Positions 26,511 through 37,700 of a stretch of DNA of 64,000 nucleotides are shown piece after piece (within the stretch, counting starts at the first letter, position 1; each line of letters starts with the position of its first letter). This stretch comes from Monocercomonoides exilis (taxonomy: Eukaryota; Preaxostyla; Oxymonadida; Polymastigidae): assembly GCA_001643675.2 (NCBI GenBank), contig LSRY02000036.1, positions 353,501-417,500 on the forward strand. The letters run 5' to 3'. The notes below the pieces were generated by a model. The model was given only the letters and a program-made list of their open reading frames with translations. It had not been told where the DNA came from and did not search any database. The position numbers and the translations under genes were made by a program.

Positions 26511-26865
26511 GGATGAAATGCGAATAAAAAGTTTTTATTCGAATGATCTGACTTTATTCGAATAAACCCCCTTATAATTGAATGAGAGGCAGTTTATTCA
26601 AATAAACGTCTGCTTTCTCGAATCAACCATGAAAGATTCGAATCAAGAACAATAGGATGTTATTATGGAAATATTGCACATGTTTTTGATGTTTTTCATG
26701 TGTTATTCTCAGTTTATTAATTATTAAAAATATATGATCAAACATTCTTTCCGTGAAATTTGGAGAAATATTGTTTTATGAAGATTATTAATTAAAATTT
26801 TTCGTGATTCATTTATTTATTAGCATTATTTTTCACAAAATTCGAGGTTTTTTATTGAATTATAA

Positions 26866-28050
26866 TTATTGACAACTTTGATCACAACATAAGTTGGAAA
26901 TTAAAATCCAAATCATTGATTTTTCCTTTTTTTCGTAATAACAAGTTTCAAATGAAAAATGATGTGATATTGCGAGCAGAATGGAGAGGCTTCCCAGGTG
27001 CTTCATTACCGAAAATGTCATGTCTTTTTTGGAACGAACAATGAACAGTTTTAAATAGAAATCACTGAATTTCCTCATTCTCATTGTTCCTGCAGTTGTT
27101 CCACAAAAAACACTTGCAGTTACTGGGCATCCACCAACAGAGTCTGGCGCATGGGTAGATTCACGAAATCTTTCCATTTTGTATTTTGTTTGAAAGGAGC
27201 GAAACGACAAAAAACGAGATGTTTTCACTAACACTCAAAATTGTGTGTGATTGTTCGAAATACCGGTTGTACATCGCCAAATATGAATACCGTAACATGG
27301 ATTTCATACACTTTTTTGGACAATAACCGATGCTGTCTTTCATTTTATATTTTTGTACAAAACAATGCAGAACAGAATCTCTAACAAACCACGTGGAGTG
27401 AGAAAACTTGGAGAATTGTTACATGGCCTTGCATATGTCCGATATTATCTCTTCAATGCCTTTGCCGACTTGAGCCGATGACGATTTTTTGGTTGCCACA
27501 ATTTCTCCGTTGATTTGGACAGAGCGATTAATTTATCTCCAAAAATGAGCGAAATGCAATAATTCGTATCATGGATTGAGCTGATGAAGCTTTTTGCAAG
27601 CATTTTTGCAGATTGAGCATTGATGATTTTTCACTGATCCTTTTGAGTTATTCTCCGTTCCCTCCGAAGAAGCCTTGTTGGAGCCTCGGAACATGATTTT
27701 CGGCCAAGCATATTATTGTCCTCCTACAAAGAAATTCTACATATTTCTTCACCACATTCATTGCTCAACCACCAATTTCAGCCTCAGTGGAGAAACTCTA
27801 CCAAAGAAACGATATGAAAAGACAAAGAGACTGCCATTTGCCATTCAATCAATGATGAATATCCTTCCCCTGCCGTCATTGATTCTATTTGATTACGGAA
27901 TTTGTTGGAATATGAAGCCATCTTCAACAACATCATCTTTCTTCTCTGATTCACACAAAAAAGTTCTTATAACGAAAATGAAATTATTTCTTCGTTGTTT
28001 GTTTCAATCACATTTCAATGACAGATCAGAAGAAGGCGATTGAGGCAGAG
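26866..28050. other. Interior of putative transposon, broken coding traces
   Basis: Frames of 60-122 codons overlap on the minus strand (26866-27234, 27161-27343) and on the plus strand (27675-28043). Codon-like composition suggests a decayed protein gene. I could not match it to a known transposase superfamily, and no catalytic triad can be traced across the frameshifts. A plus-strand trace near 28052-28240 (YSPIVFFIEEE...) is also unassigned. Confidence 0.3.
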
Positions 28051-28603
28051 AGATGAATGAAGAGTGTTATTCGCCAATTGTTTTCTTTATTGAGGAGGAA
28101 GCAGCCAAGCAATTTGGATGAAGAAATGAAGATGGGATGAAATATTCATTTGATATTTGCAATAGAAAGGGGAAAATGGGTGAAGAGACATTCAAATTGA
28201 TGATGTTTGAAGGTTTGTTTGTTGTTTTATTGATTTATTTATTTTATTATTCAATATATTTTATCTGTTGATTTTCATCAGAAAAGAGGGAAAAGAAGAA
28301 GAAAAGCACAATTTCCACGATTTTTCTTTTCAACATGGGTATCTTTTTTTACAAAGGGGAGAACTGAATTCTTTAAGGAAATAACAGGACTTGGCAACTG
28401 AGGTGCCATGGAGAATGAACAGATTGGGAGGCACTGGAGAAAGGAAAAGGAAGGCTCAAAGGGCAGCAAGGGAAATGAAAGAATGAATGAAGAACAATGG
28501 GAACAATTCGATCACAAAAAGGAAGAAACAGAAAGGTGAATGGAAACGAGGGCATTTGCCATTCAGTGCGATTTATTCGGTGTAATTTCATCCACGCTCA
28601 CTT

Positions 28604-29131
28604 TCACACAGCACTGGGTGAATGGAGGATGGGGGAGTGGATTGGGTGAATGGAGGAGGAGGGGAAGAGGGAAGAGGGAAGAAGGAAGTTTGCCAATTGA
28701 TTGCGGAGTGGGTGAAGGAGATGGTTGATGGAAGGCAAATTAACGTCAACATCAAAGTCAACATTAACATTTTCATGAGCAATGACATTGAAATTGGCAT
28801 CGACATCAGCAGGGCTGCTGGCAAGTAATTTCATTGAAAGTGACGAAGGAGAAGAAGAGGAGGAGGAGGAAGAAGATAATGATGATGAAATTGAATAAGG
28901 AGGAGAAGAAGAAGAAGAGGCAGTTTTGCTCAGTGTTGTTTTCTTGTCTGTTATTCTGTTCTCTATTTTATCAAAAGTTTTCAAGCGGAACGATTGTTGA
29001 ATGGAAAGTTTGCAAATTCGATGGGAAAGGAAAGCATTTTGAAGCGTTTTTGTTGCTGACAAGTGATTATTGACGAAGAGCGAAACGTGTTTGATGATGC
29101 TCATCTTGTGAAATGCAGCAGTGATATTCAT
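28604..29131 (-). CDS. Doubtful Ser-rich reading frame (175 codons)
   Basis: An open frame of 175 codons carries Ser-rich and alternating Asn/Val/Asp stretches encoded by GAA/GAT-type simple repeats. It lies inside the putative 3.1 kb transposon. No domain is recognised. Low complexity on both strands makes a chance open frame plausible, so this is a weak call. Confidence 0.2.
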   Translation of the reverse strand: MNITAAFHKMSIIKHVSLFVNNHLSATKTLQNAFLSHRICKLSIQQSFRLKTFDKIENRITDKKTTLSKTASSSSSPPYSISSSLSSSSSSSSSPSSLSMKLLASSPADVDANFNVIAHENVNVDFDVDVNLPSINHLLHPLRNQLANFLLPSSLFPSSSIHPIHSPILHSPSAV

Positions 29132-29649
29132 TTCAGCACTTCAATTTTTAATGTTGCCATTTCTGTTTACTGCTTTATTTTTATCAAATATATTTTTGTC
29201 CTTTATGGAAGCACATGCACTTTTGAATACAAATTTAAACCAGTTGTTCGTCATATGTTTTGATTTATCGATAAGAAATATTTTCTTTCAGAATAACTTT
29301 GCCAATAATCTTAAACTCTTTTAAACAAGCCAATAATTTTTTTTTTCCCTTCAAACTCCTTTTTTAAAAGAATTTTTCAAAATTAAACATGAAATGAATA
29401 CAAATTGTTATTATAAGGTTCAATCCACATTTAAAAACATCTGTGAAACATCAAGAAACTTTAATTTTTTTTCACTTTTTGATCGAATATCCCTCAATAA
29501 TAAATAACTCAAATAAAGGGCTCAATTCTCAAATAAACTGTGTTTATTCGAATAAACTGCCTGTATTTGAAATAAAAGCTTCTTATTCAAATAAACTTTC
29601 TTTATTCAAATTTAAATGTCTTATTCGAATTTCATCCATTTTAACATAC

Positions 29650-30130
29650 CTCACATTGTTTAATGTTGCTCAAAGCTGGTATGGTTATTTCTCCTTCCTT
29701 CCGAACTTTTTTCCTTTCCTCTTTGTTCAATGCGACCTTCACAAGGAATGACACGCACATAGGATATGGATCCAAAGAACGCAAGCCGTCAAGTGAAAAT
29801 AAGCACTCGTAAAGATCAGTTTGAAGCTTTTCATTCTTTTCTTCTTTTTTCATTTCTTCATTATCAATCATCTTCTCAAATCTTTCGTTCATCGAATATT
29901 TTTCGAAGCTTCCATTCCACTGGTTCAACAGCACATTTAAATATCCAATGCACTTCAGTGACAAAACTGCATTTCCCGCTGATATTTTCTTTTCTTCAAT
30001 CATTTTGAATATTAAGTCAAAAAAAAATCTTTTGTGAAAGCAGATTTGAATTCTTCTTTATTCATTTCATCAATCACTCCATCCACTTCAAGGATTATCT
30101 GATTTTGCAATCCTCATTTCAATCTTCGAA
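29650..30130 (-). pseudogene. First-exon remnant of multi-copy acidic helical family
   Basis: On the minus strand the region reads as the same family as the genes at 53.8-55.2 kb and 56.9-58.4 kb: DEMNKEEFKSAFTKD, then MIEEKKIS, RFEKMID, KNEKLQTDLYECL and FLVKVALNKEERKKV. Around 30018-30026 a run of nine T (as read on this strand) is one base short of what the frame needs, giving a frameshift. Further stops occur upstream of 30100. The exon ends at 29650 and is followed by a good donor, GTATGT. Twelve bases after the exon end the sequence turns into the end of the putative 3.1 kb transposon. The second exon expected from the other copies is not found within the element or beyond its far end. 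It is a truncated pseudogene of a family I recall from Monocercomonoides. Confidence 0.75.
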
Positions 30131-30770
30131 ACAAGAAAACAAATCTGTTTAAAAACAATGAAACAAATTAAATCATCATGAATTCATTTCAATTGCTATT
30201 TCACACATGTTATCATTATTGTTTTATTTGCTCTGCAGTATTTTCGCTGAAACTTTTCAACCAGAATGTGTTTATAAAATATTTTTCAAATTTAATGAAA
30301 GAAAGCTTTTGAAATGAAAATAAAATAACATGAAAACATTTAAAACAAACAAAACAAATTGCTTACAAACTTGTTTTAACTGCATTTTTGTTTTCAATAA
30401 ACAAACGTAAAGATGAAAAATAATTGAATTGATCATTTACATAAATGAATGTTAATCAATTCGAATTTTTCATAATAGGAATAATAAATATATTATGAAG
30501 TTTAATGATGTTTAAAGATAAAAATGGAACCAATCGTGAATGATTGTGTAACTGTTTTAAGCAAAAACAAAATTTTCTAATTTCTAAAATTGTGTATTTT
30601 AACAAATGGAAGATAAAACTGACAAATAAATAGATTCAATTGTTTGTTGAACGTTTATCTTCATGTAAAAATTCAGTATTATTAGAAAACGATCCATTTT
30701 CACATTCGACGGAAAATGATCAAAAAAATTAAAAAGACTTACAAAAAATGCTTTGATTGTCAAAATTATA
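30131..30770. other. AT-rich spacer, nothing recognised
   Basis: Mostly A/T runs and short frames only. It contains no repeat or gene I can support before the hAT target duplication. Confidence 0.5.
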
Positions 30771-31416
30771 ATACAATTAAGCCTGTCTGACCTGACAAAT
30801 CATTTTTTGCCTCGTCCGTCACAAAAAAAAAAGAAGATCATTCCGTTATCATAATATAAAGTTAAAAAAATACAAAGAAGATTTTTTTGCGCTTATACTG
30901 TGGTATTAATTCAAAATTGGTATTATATTATATTCATAATAACTTTTTTACCTTTTTCACTTCTTTAAACTGTTGTTTTCTAGCCATTTTGGACTAACTG
31001 AAAATTTGTTTTTATTTCATTGTTTTCATTATATCGGTTAGCTTATGCATTTTGATTTTTTGAATGGAGACTTCTCTTTAAATGTATTCCTATGTTGAAT
31101 TATAAATAGATTGAACTTTCTTGAATTTGAGAAATTTTGTCAGTAATTATCAAACAAGTGAAATTATATGAAACTCTCCTTATTGTAATTGAAAGAAAAT
31201 CAAAAAGTTGTTAATATAGGGCAGTTATTAATGTTATAAGAAATAAATAAATAATAACATATAATTTCTTACATTAAATGTTCTTTTATATCAAATTCTT
31301 TTGGAAAGGTATCTCATGTTTTGATTCAAATCATGAATCAATCTTAAATAGCTTTCAACTTTTCATTTTCTTTTTTGCTCATCTTTTTCTTCTCATTCAA
31401 ACATATCAACAACATA

Positions 31417-31689
31417 TCAAACAATTTCTTGTGCTTCATCATTAAAATTTTCTTCATAAAATTGTATTTCTTCGCATTCTGCATCAGCGTGAGAGATAAA
31501 GAGAAAAATGAAGAAGAAACGAAGTTTATTGTTTGAGCAAGAAATTTTTATTGTGAAGATGAAAAAGTGTTTTATGTGAGAAAGGGATATGAAGGCAACA
31601 AGAAAATTTCCGCCAAGCCAGAGAAGATATTTATCATCTGGAATTAGAGCTAAATTGACTTCATCTTTTGAGGAAGGAATGACATACAT
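31417..31689 (-). pseudogene. Possible actin-related protein C-terminal fragment
   Basis: The 90-codon frame contains LIPDDKYLLWLGGNFLVA and ends FISHADAECEEIQFYEEN. The order resembles the C-terminal end of actin-related proteins, where a proline-rich strand, a W.GG motif and a final 'S..EYEE' segment follow one another. About 35 hydrophobic residues between the two parts are unlike the family and may be an unrecognised intron or decay. The upstream sequence (to about 31830) shows a related-looking frame with stops. The similarity is judged by eye and may be coincidental. Confidence 0.3.
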
Positions 31690-31960
31690 TTTGTGAAACC
31701 TATCTGATGCCTCATGGCTTCTGTGGAATTTTTGCTTTTAATCCAACAGAATGAGCAGATAACAGCAACTGGGGCATTTTCCATTTTTGAATCGATCTTT
31801 TTATATGCTTCTCATTTTATTCTTCTGATGCAAGATAATAACGATTATTCATTCATTATTAGCATAGCTTCTTCATCTTCTAATTTCGAATCAACTATTG
31901 AAGAAACACTGTTCCATCTATTCCCATCGCTCGAGAATGGCGATCTTTCACAGCTGGTTG

Positions 31961-33235
31961 ATCTTTCTGATCCGAATTTGGATGTTTTGTTGTGTCATTA
32001 GAGGAGCTGTTGTTTGACACGAAGGACTATTTCAAAAAGCTTCTTGTGGCAGAAATAGCACAGAAGTCGTCTCTTCGCTCAGCACCTTCATCTTCTTCTT
32101 CGTCTTCAACAGGAGCAGCACGCCGATCAACTTCGCCATTCCAGAGGCGGAAAAGCGACGAGAAGAAATCTTCAGAGAATGAGTAGCCATTATCATCAGC
32201 ACTTGCAGTTGGCAGTTCGGATGTATCTGCGATGACAGCTTTATGCGCATTTGCAGCAGTGATGGACAACATATAGATGTGGCTGCGTATTATGGTGCGT
32301 GAGCCAGCTGAAGTGTACGAAAATCACAGATAGTCTTTGCTGAAGGAGGTGAAGACGCTGTGGGGATGTGTTGTGGAACGACAGGCTGTGTTGTGTGGGG
32401 CGTGTTGTGCGGGCGAACGATGTGTCACTTTCGGTGAGGCTTTCAGTTTCTTTGGTAGCGCTGTTTCTGTGGCTTGCAAACTCGGTGGGCACGAAGTCGG
32501 GGAGCAAGCAGATCTTTGAAGTAGAAAATGAAAATGCGTTCCCCCGAATCTACGATCTGTTTGACCCTTCACTGCAGATATGTTGGCCGCAACAGTCGAG
32601 GTGTATGGAGGTGAAGTTGGATGACGAAGTGATGTGGTGAGGAGTTGCAGTGTGTGAAGTGGGGGGGATTGTAGAGAAGGGGCTGTAGACAGTGGGAATG
32701 GGGATGGAGAATGCGGTTCTGTCGCTAGCAGCGATTGAGCAGACGGTGCTGGAGGAGCGGGAAGGGGGAGAAGAAGATGGAAGGAGAGAGGGATGTGATC
32801 GGAATGAGGCGAAAGACGGGTTTTTGACAGCGCACAGAGAGTTTGTGGAGAGAATCAAAGAGAAACAGGGGAAGCTGGAATAAGAAATGACGCCGCTTGT
32901 TGTGGAGGAGCTTGGACTGAATGGGCTGAGGTTTGTGAAGACTGATGCTGAGGTTGGTGCAGACAAGCAGCATTCAGTGGAACCAGAAGTGTTCAGTTCT
33001 TCTCCATCCAATGGCATCCAACAGGAGATATCAAGAGCAGAAGAAGAAGCAGCAGATGGGTCTTTGGGCATAACTCTCGATGAAAGTTCAGATGGAGTGG
33101 TGAAAGATTTTGAACAGATGTAAATGCCGATGAATGGTTTGACAACGAATGAGGAAAAAGACATATCCGATGAAGAAGTTGGTGAAGAAAGTTGTTTGTT
33201 TTGTGTGGAATGATAAGAAGAAAAAGAAAAAGCAG
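31961..33235 (+). pseudogene. IQCH-like (pre-ATP-grasp/ATP-grasp) pseudogene, copy 1, inside hAT element
   Basis: The plus strand carries a broken frame homologous along its length to 39731-41010. It reads DPNLDVLL, then YFKKLLVAE, a Ser-rich insert, TKSGSKQIF, NAFPRIYDLFDPSLQI, VKLDDEVMW and EFVERIKEKQGKLE. The order 'DPNVDVVF..PVELP..VVYL' (seen in copy 2), 'KSGSK.IF', 'YDLFD', 'KLDDE' matches what I know of IQCH-type flagellar proteins with a pre-ATP-grasp/ATP-grasp fold. The TGA at 32638-32640 is shared with copy 2. It falls where the family has the Arg of GRG, so CGA to TGA is likely. Other stops (for example in the GAG TAG near 32182) are private to this copy. Long antisense frames (32550-33164) are shadows. 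Confidence 0.6.
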
Positions 33236-33356
33236 CAGTTGCAATAGTAGTAGTAGTTGTTGTTGTAGAAGCAGCAGTAGAAGAAGAAGAAGAAGAAGAA
33301 GAAAGAGAAGAAACATTAGAAGAATCACCAAAAACTGAGCAGTACTTCTTCAGAAC

Positions 33357-34168
33357 TTAGAGGAAACAATGCACATCTGAAGAGATTGCAAACACACGAG
33401 CTAAGCGAAGCAAAGAAGAAGGCAAGTATTTTGAGAGCAAATGACTTTGCAGGCCAACAGTGAGGATGTCAAAGAGAAGGGGATATTGCGACAAGCAGCG
33501 CTTGAGTGAGAGGAAAAGAGAGGGAGCTGTTCTTTCTCTGCAGAAGGAGCGGAGGACGATGCTGATTTGGGAGGCGCAGAAGACGAGGGAGGAGATGGCA
33601 TCACTAACAGCGCTGGAGGCAGAGGTGTGGAAGGGGTGGAAGTGGTGGGAGAGAGAAGAGGGTTTTAATAGAGAAGAAGAAGAAGAAGAGGAAGAAGAAA
33701 GAGAAGAGTTATTATTATTGCCGCAACCACTCAAACACCACACGGCATAATTTCTGAGAGTTTTGTGTGATTGATCAAACATCTGCACAAAGGATGAATG
33801 CAAAACTTTATCATCTTCTGTCTCATTTGCAACAGACAACACGAATTGCAGCAGAGTCACGTAACTTCTTCCAACTTCAGCAACATCTGCGTGTTTCTGT
33901 GTGGACAATGCTTCGATTGTCTGAAGAGAAGAAGTGAGGAAAGCAATTGAGGAATCAACAACTTTTGCTAAATGGACGAAGGAATCAGCATCCACATTTA
34001 GTGAAGATGTGCTGCTTCGTTTGCTCTTCGTTTTCTTCTTCGCATCGGATGAAGAAGAAGAGAAAAGAGAAGGAGAAGGAGAAGGAGAAGGAGAAGGAGA
34101 AGGAGAAGGAAGAGGAGGAGAAGGAAGAGGAAGAGGATGTGTAGGTGATGCGAGTAATAGTATTAATA
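33357..34168 (-). CDS. Unrecognised Ser-rich helical ORF within hAT element
   Basis: The frame ends at TAA 33357 and is open up to about 34168. Its N-terminal part is low-complexity Pro/Ser encoded by a GAGAAG repeat (about 34070-34125). From near 33995 on it reads as plausible protein: VDADSFVHLAKVVDSSIAFL, an amphipathic helical region, a Ser homopolymer, then a hydrophobic helical C-terminus (SLKRCLSQYPLLFDILTVGL). No ATG start is evident in the good part, so an upstream exon or a truncated fragment is likely. I do not recognise the family. The codon style resembles the giant gene, so a host origin is inferred. Confidence 0.45.
34068..34140. repeat. GAGAAG-type purine tract
   Basis: About nine units of GAGAAG on the plus strand, followed by an imperfect GGAAGA-rich tail. 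It is simple-sequence DNA inside the hAT element. Confidence 0.9.
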
Positions 34169-34337
34169 ATAGTTACAGTTATAGTAATAACAGAACTAAC
34201 AGTAATAAAAGCTCTAACAATTTCTTCAGTGACAGACGAGGAGAAGAGCAAAGCAGGTTTCAAAGTGCAAATGAGCTGCCTCAAACACCCTTTGGCTCAT
34301 CTCCTTCATTCACTGAAAACACATTTTCTTTCTCTAA

Positions 34338-34387
34338 AAAATCTCTTCCTCTTCTTCTTCTTCTTCTTCTTCTTCTTCTTCTTCTTT
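34338..34387. repeat. TTC/TCT trinucleotide tract
   Basis: Pure pyrimidine trinucleotide repeat on the plus strand, about 50 bp. Confidence 0.95.
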
Positions 34388-34399
34388 ATCCTCAAAGCC

Positions 34400-35190
34400 A
34401 TCCTTTTTTCTGTATCTTTTCACAAAGTGAAAGTTTGCACTTTGTCAACCTTAGCATAGCTCTTTCAATAAATACACGTGTCCTCCTCATATGTTCCCCT
34501 CATTTTCTCTTTTTCTTCTTCACAACCTACTTCAGGTACTTCCCATATCTCTTTCCATTTTATCATTTCAAAGGTTATCTCATTATCTCTGTCCAATCTC
34601 ACTTAATCCTCTCAGATCATCAAACATTCATCTCCATCTACAAAATTTTCACACATTTCGTGGACTTTCTGCAATTTCATCAACAGTCGTTCTCACATAC
34701 TTGTCTTCCGCTTCTCTCTAACTGTCTTATGCACTTGAAATCTTTTGTTGAATTCCGTTAACCTACGAAGCACATCACAATTCAAATTCTGCGGTTTGCT
34801 GCAAGCTCGATGCTTTTTCCACATCTGCTTCCTCTTTGACATACCTCAGCCCAACCAGTCATGCTCCTCAACAACCAGTGGAGCTTTGTTTTTTACGGTA
34901 ACGCCAGATTCAGTTTGATTCTTTCCGTAAACTACCTGAATACTTTCGGATAGACACCTTTTTCATCATTCACCTTTCTTCTTTCTCTGCCTCTTCTCGC
35001 TCATCCAACACCGTCAGTGCAATTGCTTCAGGAAACAGAGTCACATCCTTTTCCTCAACATTACAACCAAAAGCGCCTATATCACAATCTCCACCACTTC
35101 GTGTGTTTCAGCATTTCCCATTTATTCGTTATTAAATGTCTTTCATTGCGCAATAGTTTTGTTTTCCAGCTTAAGAATAGCATTCGTTAT
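34400..35190. other. hAT interior, weak coding traces only
   Basis: Plus-strand frames here are hydrophobic and phenylalanine-rich and not convincing. One trace near 34840-34980 (SHAPQQPVELCFL, then FDSFRKLPEYFRID) looks protein-like but is interrupted by stops. No function is assigned. Confidence 0.3.
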
Positions 35191-35475
35191 AAATGATATT
35201 TTATTTTCTGCTTTTCATAAATATAAACCAAGAGCAATTGATAAGATCGATTTTTTATTCATCACATTGCTTTTTTTTCATATTATCACAAACTACTGAA
35301 CTATTTTCACATAAAATTAGATGTTCTAGTATCACAAAAATAAAAGATGTTATTTTAGGAATTCTATTTTTGATTGTCATGAAATGATATGTAAAATAAC
35401 TCAATCATTTGAAAGAAGTGAAAAATGACAAACGATGGTTATTTGATTTCAAAACGAATGATTTGTAAATGTTAT

Positions 35476-36205
35476 TCACAAGAGAAGCAACGAATTTAAC
35501 GAATCAAAGGAAAGCGAATGTCTATGATCACCGACGATTCGCTTTTGTCTCGAAAAAAGTCGTTCACATGAAGATTCACTATAAGGTGCTGTTGCGATAC
35601 AAAAACAAATGTTTGCAAAAATCGTTTCCATTCCACACTGTGATCCAATATGACTATTATACACATGCAGATTCTCGAGAAAACCAATTGAAGTTGCTGT
35701 ATGAATGTGAGTTTTAAGTAACGATGCAAATTTTTCTTGCGTTTCCTCGGTAAACTTCCCTAATGAATTATTGATAAATTTTTTGAATGATTGAAATATT
35801 CTGAAATACCAATTTGATGCAATTGAAATCTTTATTGAATCGACTGCTTGATCCTCCTTCTCCTTTGAAATTTCGTAAATAACTTGAATTTTTTTGTTTG
35901 AACCTGCAAAAATCACATCATCTTCATCTTCATGGAAAACATCTTTGTTTAAGTCGTCTATTACATGATAATCCGATTCGTCATTTAGTGTATCTTGAGA
36001 AAAAATAAGAGAAGATCTTGTTTCAACAAGGGTTAAAGCTTCGTCATTTAGTATTTCTTCGTATTCGTCATTTTCTGATTGCTCCTCTGCCTCAGATAGT
36101 TCATAAACTCTTTTGATGAATATCTATTTTGAATTCATTGCTCTCAATACATGAATAAAAAAACAATAAATAAAAATTATGATAAAATACCAAAATAAAG
36201 CTCAT
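35476..36205 (-). CDS. hAT transposase C-terminal dimerisation domain, ~220 aa mini-protein or remnant
   Basis: The main exon is 36123-35476 (216 codons including stop). It has an acidic N-terminal half (ELSEAEEQSENDEYEE) and a C-terminal half typical of hAT dimerisation domains: IFANICFCIATAPYSESSCE, RLFSRQKRI, LSFDSLNSL. In the family this SxSSCERxFSxxK block ends the transposase. The upstream DDE part and zinc finger are missing. A 67 bp GT-AG intron (36124-36190, donor GTATTT) would join this exon in frame to a tiny exon at 36191-36205 starting ATG, giving a short self-contained protein. That first exon is speculative. The rest of the transposase may instead have been deleted. Confidence 0.65.
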
Positions 36206-36505
36206 TTATGAATAACGAACGATCAACAGCCATTGAGACGGAAAAGAAAGTTGATTAATATATGATTATCAATTATATTTCCGCAACTGACACATTGTGC
36301 CAAATTTGATCAAAATTTGTCAAAAACTTTTTTCAATTCTGCAAACAATAGTGTGTATTTCATTAAACATTCCAATTTGTTTTTTTTAATTGAAAGGAAA
36401 ATGTTTTTAAATATAATATGGGAAATGACACGTCAAATTGACTCGTCCGTCAATTTGTCACCGACCCAAAAAAAACTTGTCAGGTCAGACAGGCTTAAAT
36501 ACTAT

Positions 36506-37700
36506 ATTTAATATTGACGTGTTTTTGACTTCAACCTTCAAAACATTGTTTTATGATAAAAGCAAGACTTTCAGGCCACAATTGAAAAAAACTGGTTTTT
36601 CTTAAAAACACTGCCATTTATTAAAAATAACTGGGGAAACTTGAAATAAACGGTTCATTTTGAAATATTTTTTTATTTCACAATTTATCTAATGAAACTA
36701 TGATTATTAAAGTGGGTGATTTTTTTTGGATTATGAATTAGTTGCATCGTTGATCTTTCAATGAGGAATTCTTATTAATTGATCGAGCTTATTGGATAAT
36801 GAAAGAAAAAGCCATTTTGAAAATTACAGAAATATCGCCAAAGAATTTGAAAACAGGCATGCAATCGACAACATTTTTCAATTTCAGTCTTAATCGGATA
36901 TCATCATAACTGTTTTTGCACAATTTTTTGTAACAATATCAGATTGTAATAATAAACGATGCTGCTTAACGCAGAAAAAAATATTAATTAATTAATTAAT
37001 TAATTAATTTTTGATCAAATTTTTTATTTTTGAAAATACTTCACAAATACGCTTTTTTCAATTGAGAAAACTTTTTTTTTCGATGATGCACATTATTTAA
37101 ACTTATTTGAGCACATTTTTGAAAAAGCAAAAAATTGAAATTTTTGATCAAAAAATAGATTTTTCAATGAAAAAAGCACACATAATGAAAAAATTGTGAT
37201 TCTATATTTTCTGCTCTGTGATAATATGAGATGGGAAATGAACGAAAAACAAGCAAAAAATGTCGGTGTATCAAAAAAATGTGACTATTAACGAATGTGA
37301 TAGAGTTCGATGTGATTATATCCAGTTTTAACTGCATTATCAGCAATGTTTGTGTTGTTTTCTGCAAATTTTGGAGATTTCGAATCAAAATATACAAAAT
37401 AAATAAACTCGAAACAAGACCTGAAACATTTGTAACCTTTGATTAGATATGAGTATTTTGTTTTAAAAAACACGAAATAAGAGAGCCAGAACAGAATTTG
37501 TTGCTATACAACAAAGGCGCATTTGTGTTATATCAGACATAGAAAAATTGATTTTATTGTTGACAGAAATGTTTTTTAATCAAATACATTAATGTTTTGA
37601 TTATAAAAAATGTTCGGAAGTTGGTCAAAATCAGGTTGAAAATTTTTCTTTTTTAAAAAAAAATGATTGTGGGTCAATGAAAAAAGTTGAAAAATCGAAA
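36506..37700. other. AT-rich spacer with an ATTA microsatellite
   Basis: No gene is recognised. It contains an ATTA tetranucleotide repeat at about 36984-37010 and many A/T runs. Confidence 0.5.

Larger units (their letters stand above)
26511..29637. mobile_element. Putative ~3.1 kb DNA transposon with 17 bp inverted ends
   Basis: GGATGAAATGCGAATAA at 26511-26527 matches the reverse complement of 29621-29637 at 16 of 17 positions. Just inside both ends are clusters of palindromic TTTATTCGAATAAA-like motifs. On the left these are near 26535, 26554 and 26591. On the right there are several between 29510 and 29620. The motif GGCAGTTTATTC also occurs in inverted orientation at both ends. The flanks share only ATT, so the target duplication is uncertain. 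The interior (26866-28050) has broken frames on both strands that I cannot assign to a transposase family. The right end lies within the first intron of a decayed helical-family gene. Confidence 0.5.
30779..36497. mobile_element. hAT-type element, 5.7 kb, carrying host-like fragments
   Basis: The ends are inverted repeats of 21 bp starting TAAGCCTGTCTGACC, left at 30779 and right ending at 36497. They are flanked by AATACAAT (30771-30778) and AATACTAT (36498-36505), an 8 bp target duplication with one mismatch, as expected for hAT transposons. The minus-strand exon at 35476-36123 encodes a hAT C-terminal dimerisation region. The remaining ~4.5 kb is not transposase-like. It holds a possible actin-related C-terminus (31417-31689), an IQCH-like pseudogene (31961-33235) and a Ser-rich ORF (33357-34168). 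The sequence CTCGTCCGTCA occurs near both ends in direct orientation (about 30812 and 36442). Capture of host fragments is inferred; nested insertion events are an alternative. Confidence 0.7.

Noticed and set aside
32550-33164. 204-codon minus-strand Ser-rich ORF opposite the IQCH-like pseudogene
   Set aside because: The plus strand shows the recognisable protein order. The minus frame is explained as its antisense. The second copy (40407-40814) shows the same shadow.
33985-34459. Glycine/glutamate- and leucine-rich ORFs over the GAGAAG and TTC tracts
   Set aside because: Simple-repeat translations with no non-repetitive conserved segment.
30778-36498. piggyBac interpretation based on TTAA at both ends
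   Set aside because: TTAA does flank both termini, but the 8 bp near-duplication outside it and the hAT dimerisation exon inside fit hAT better.
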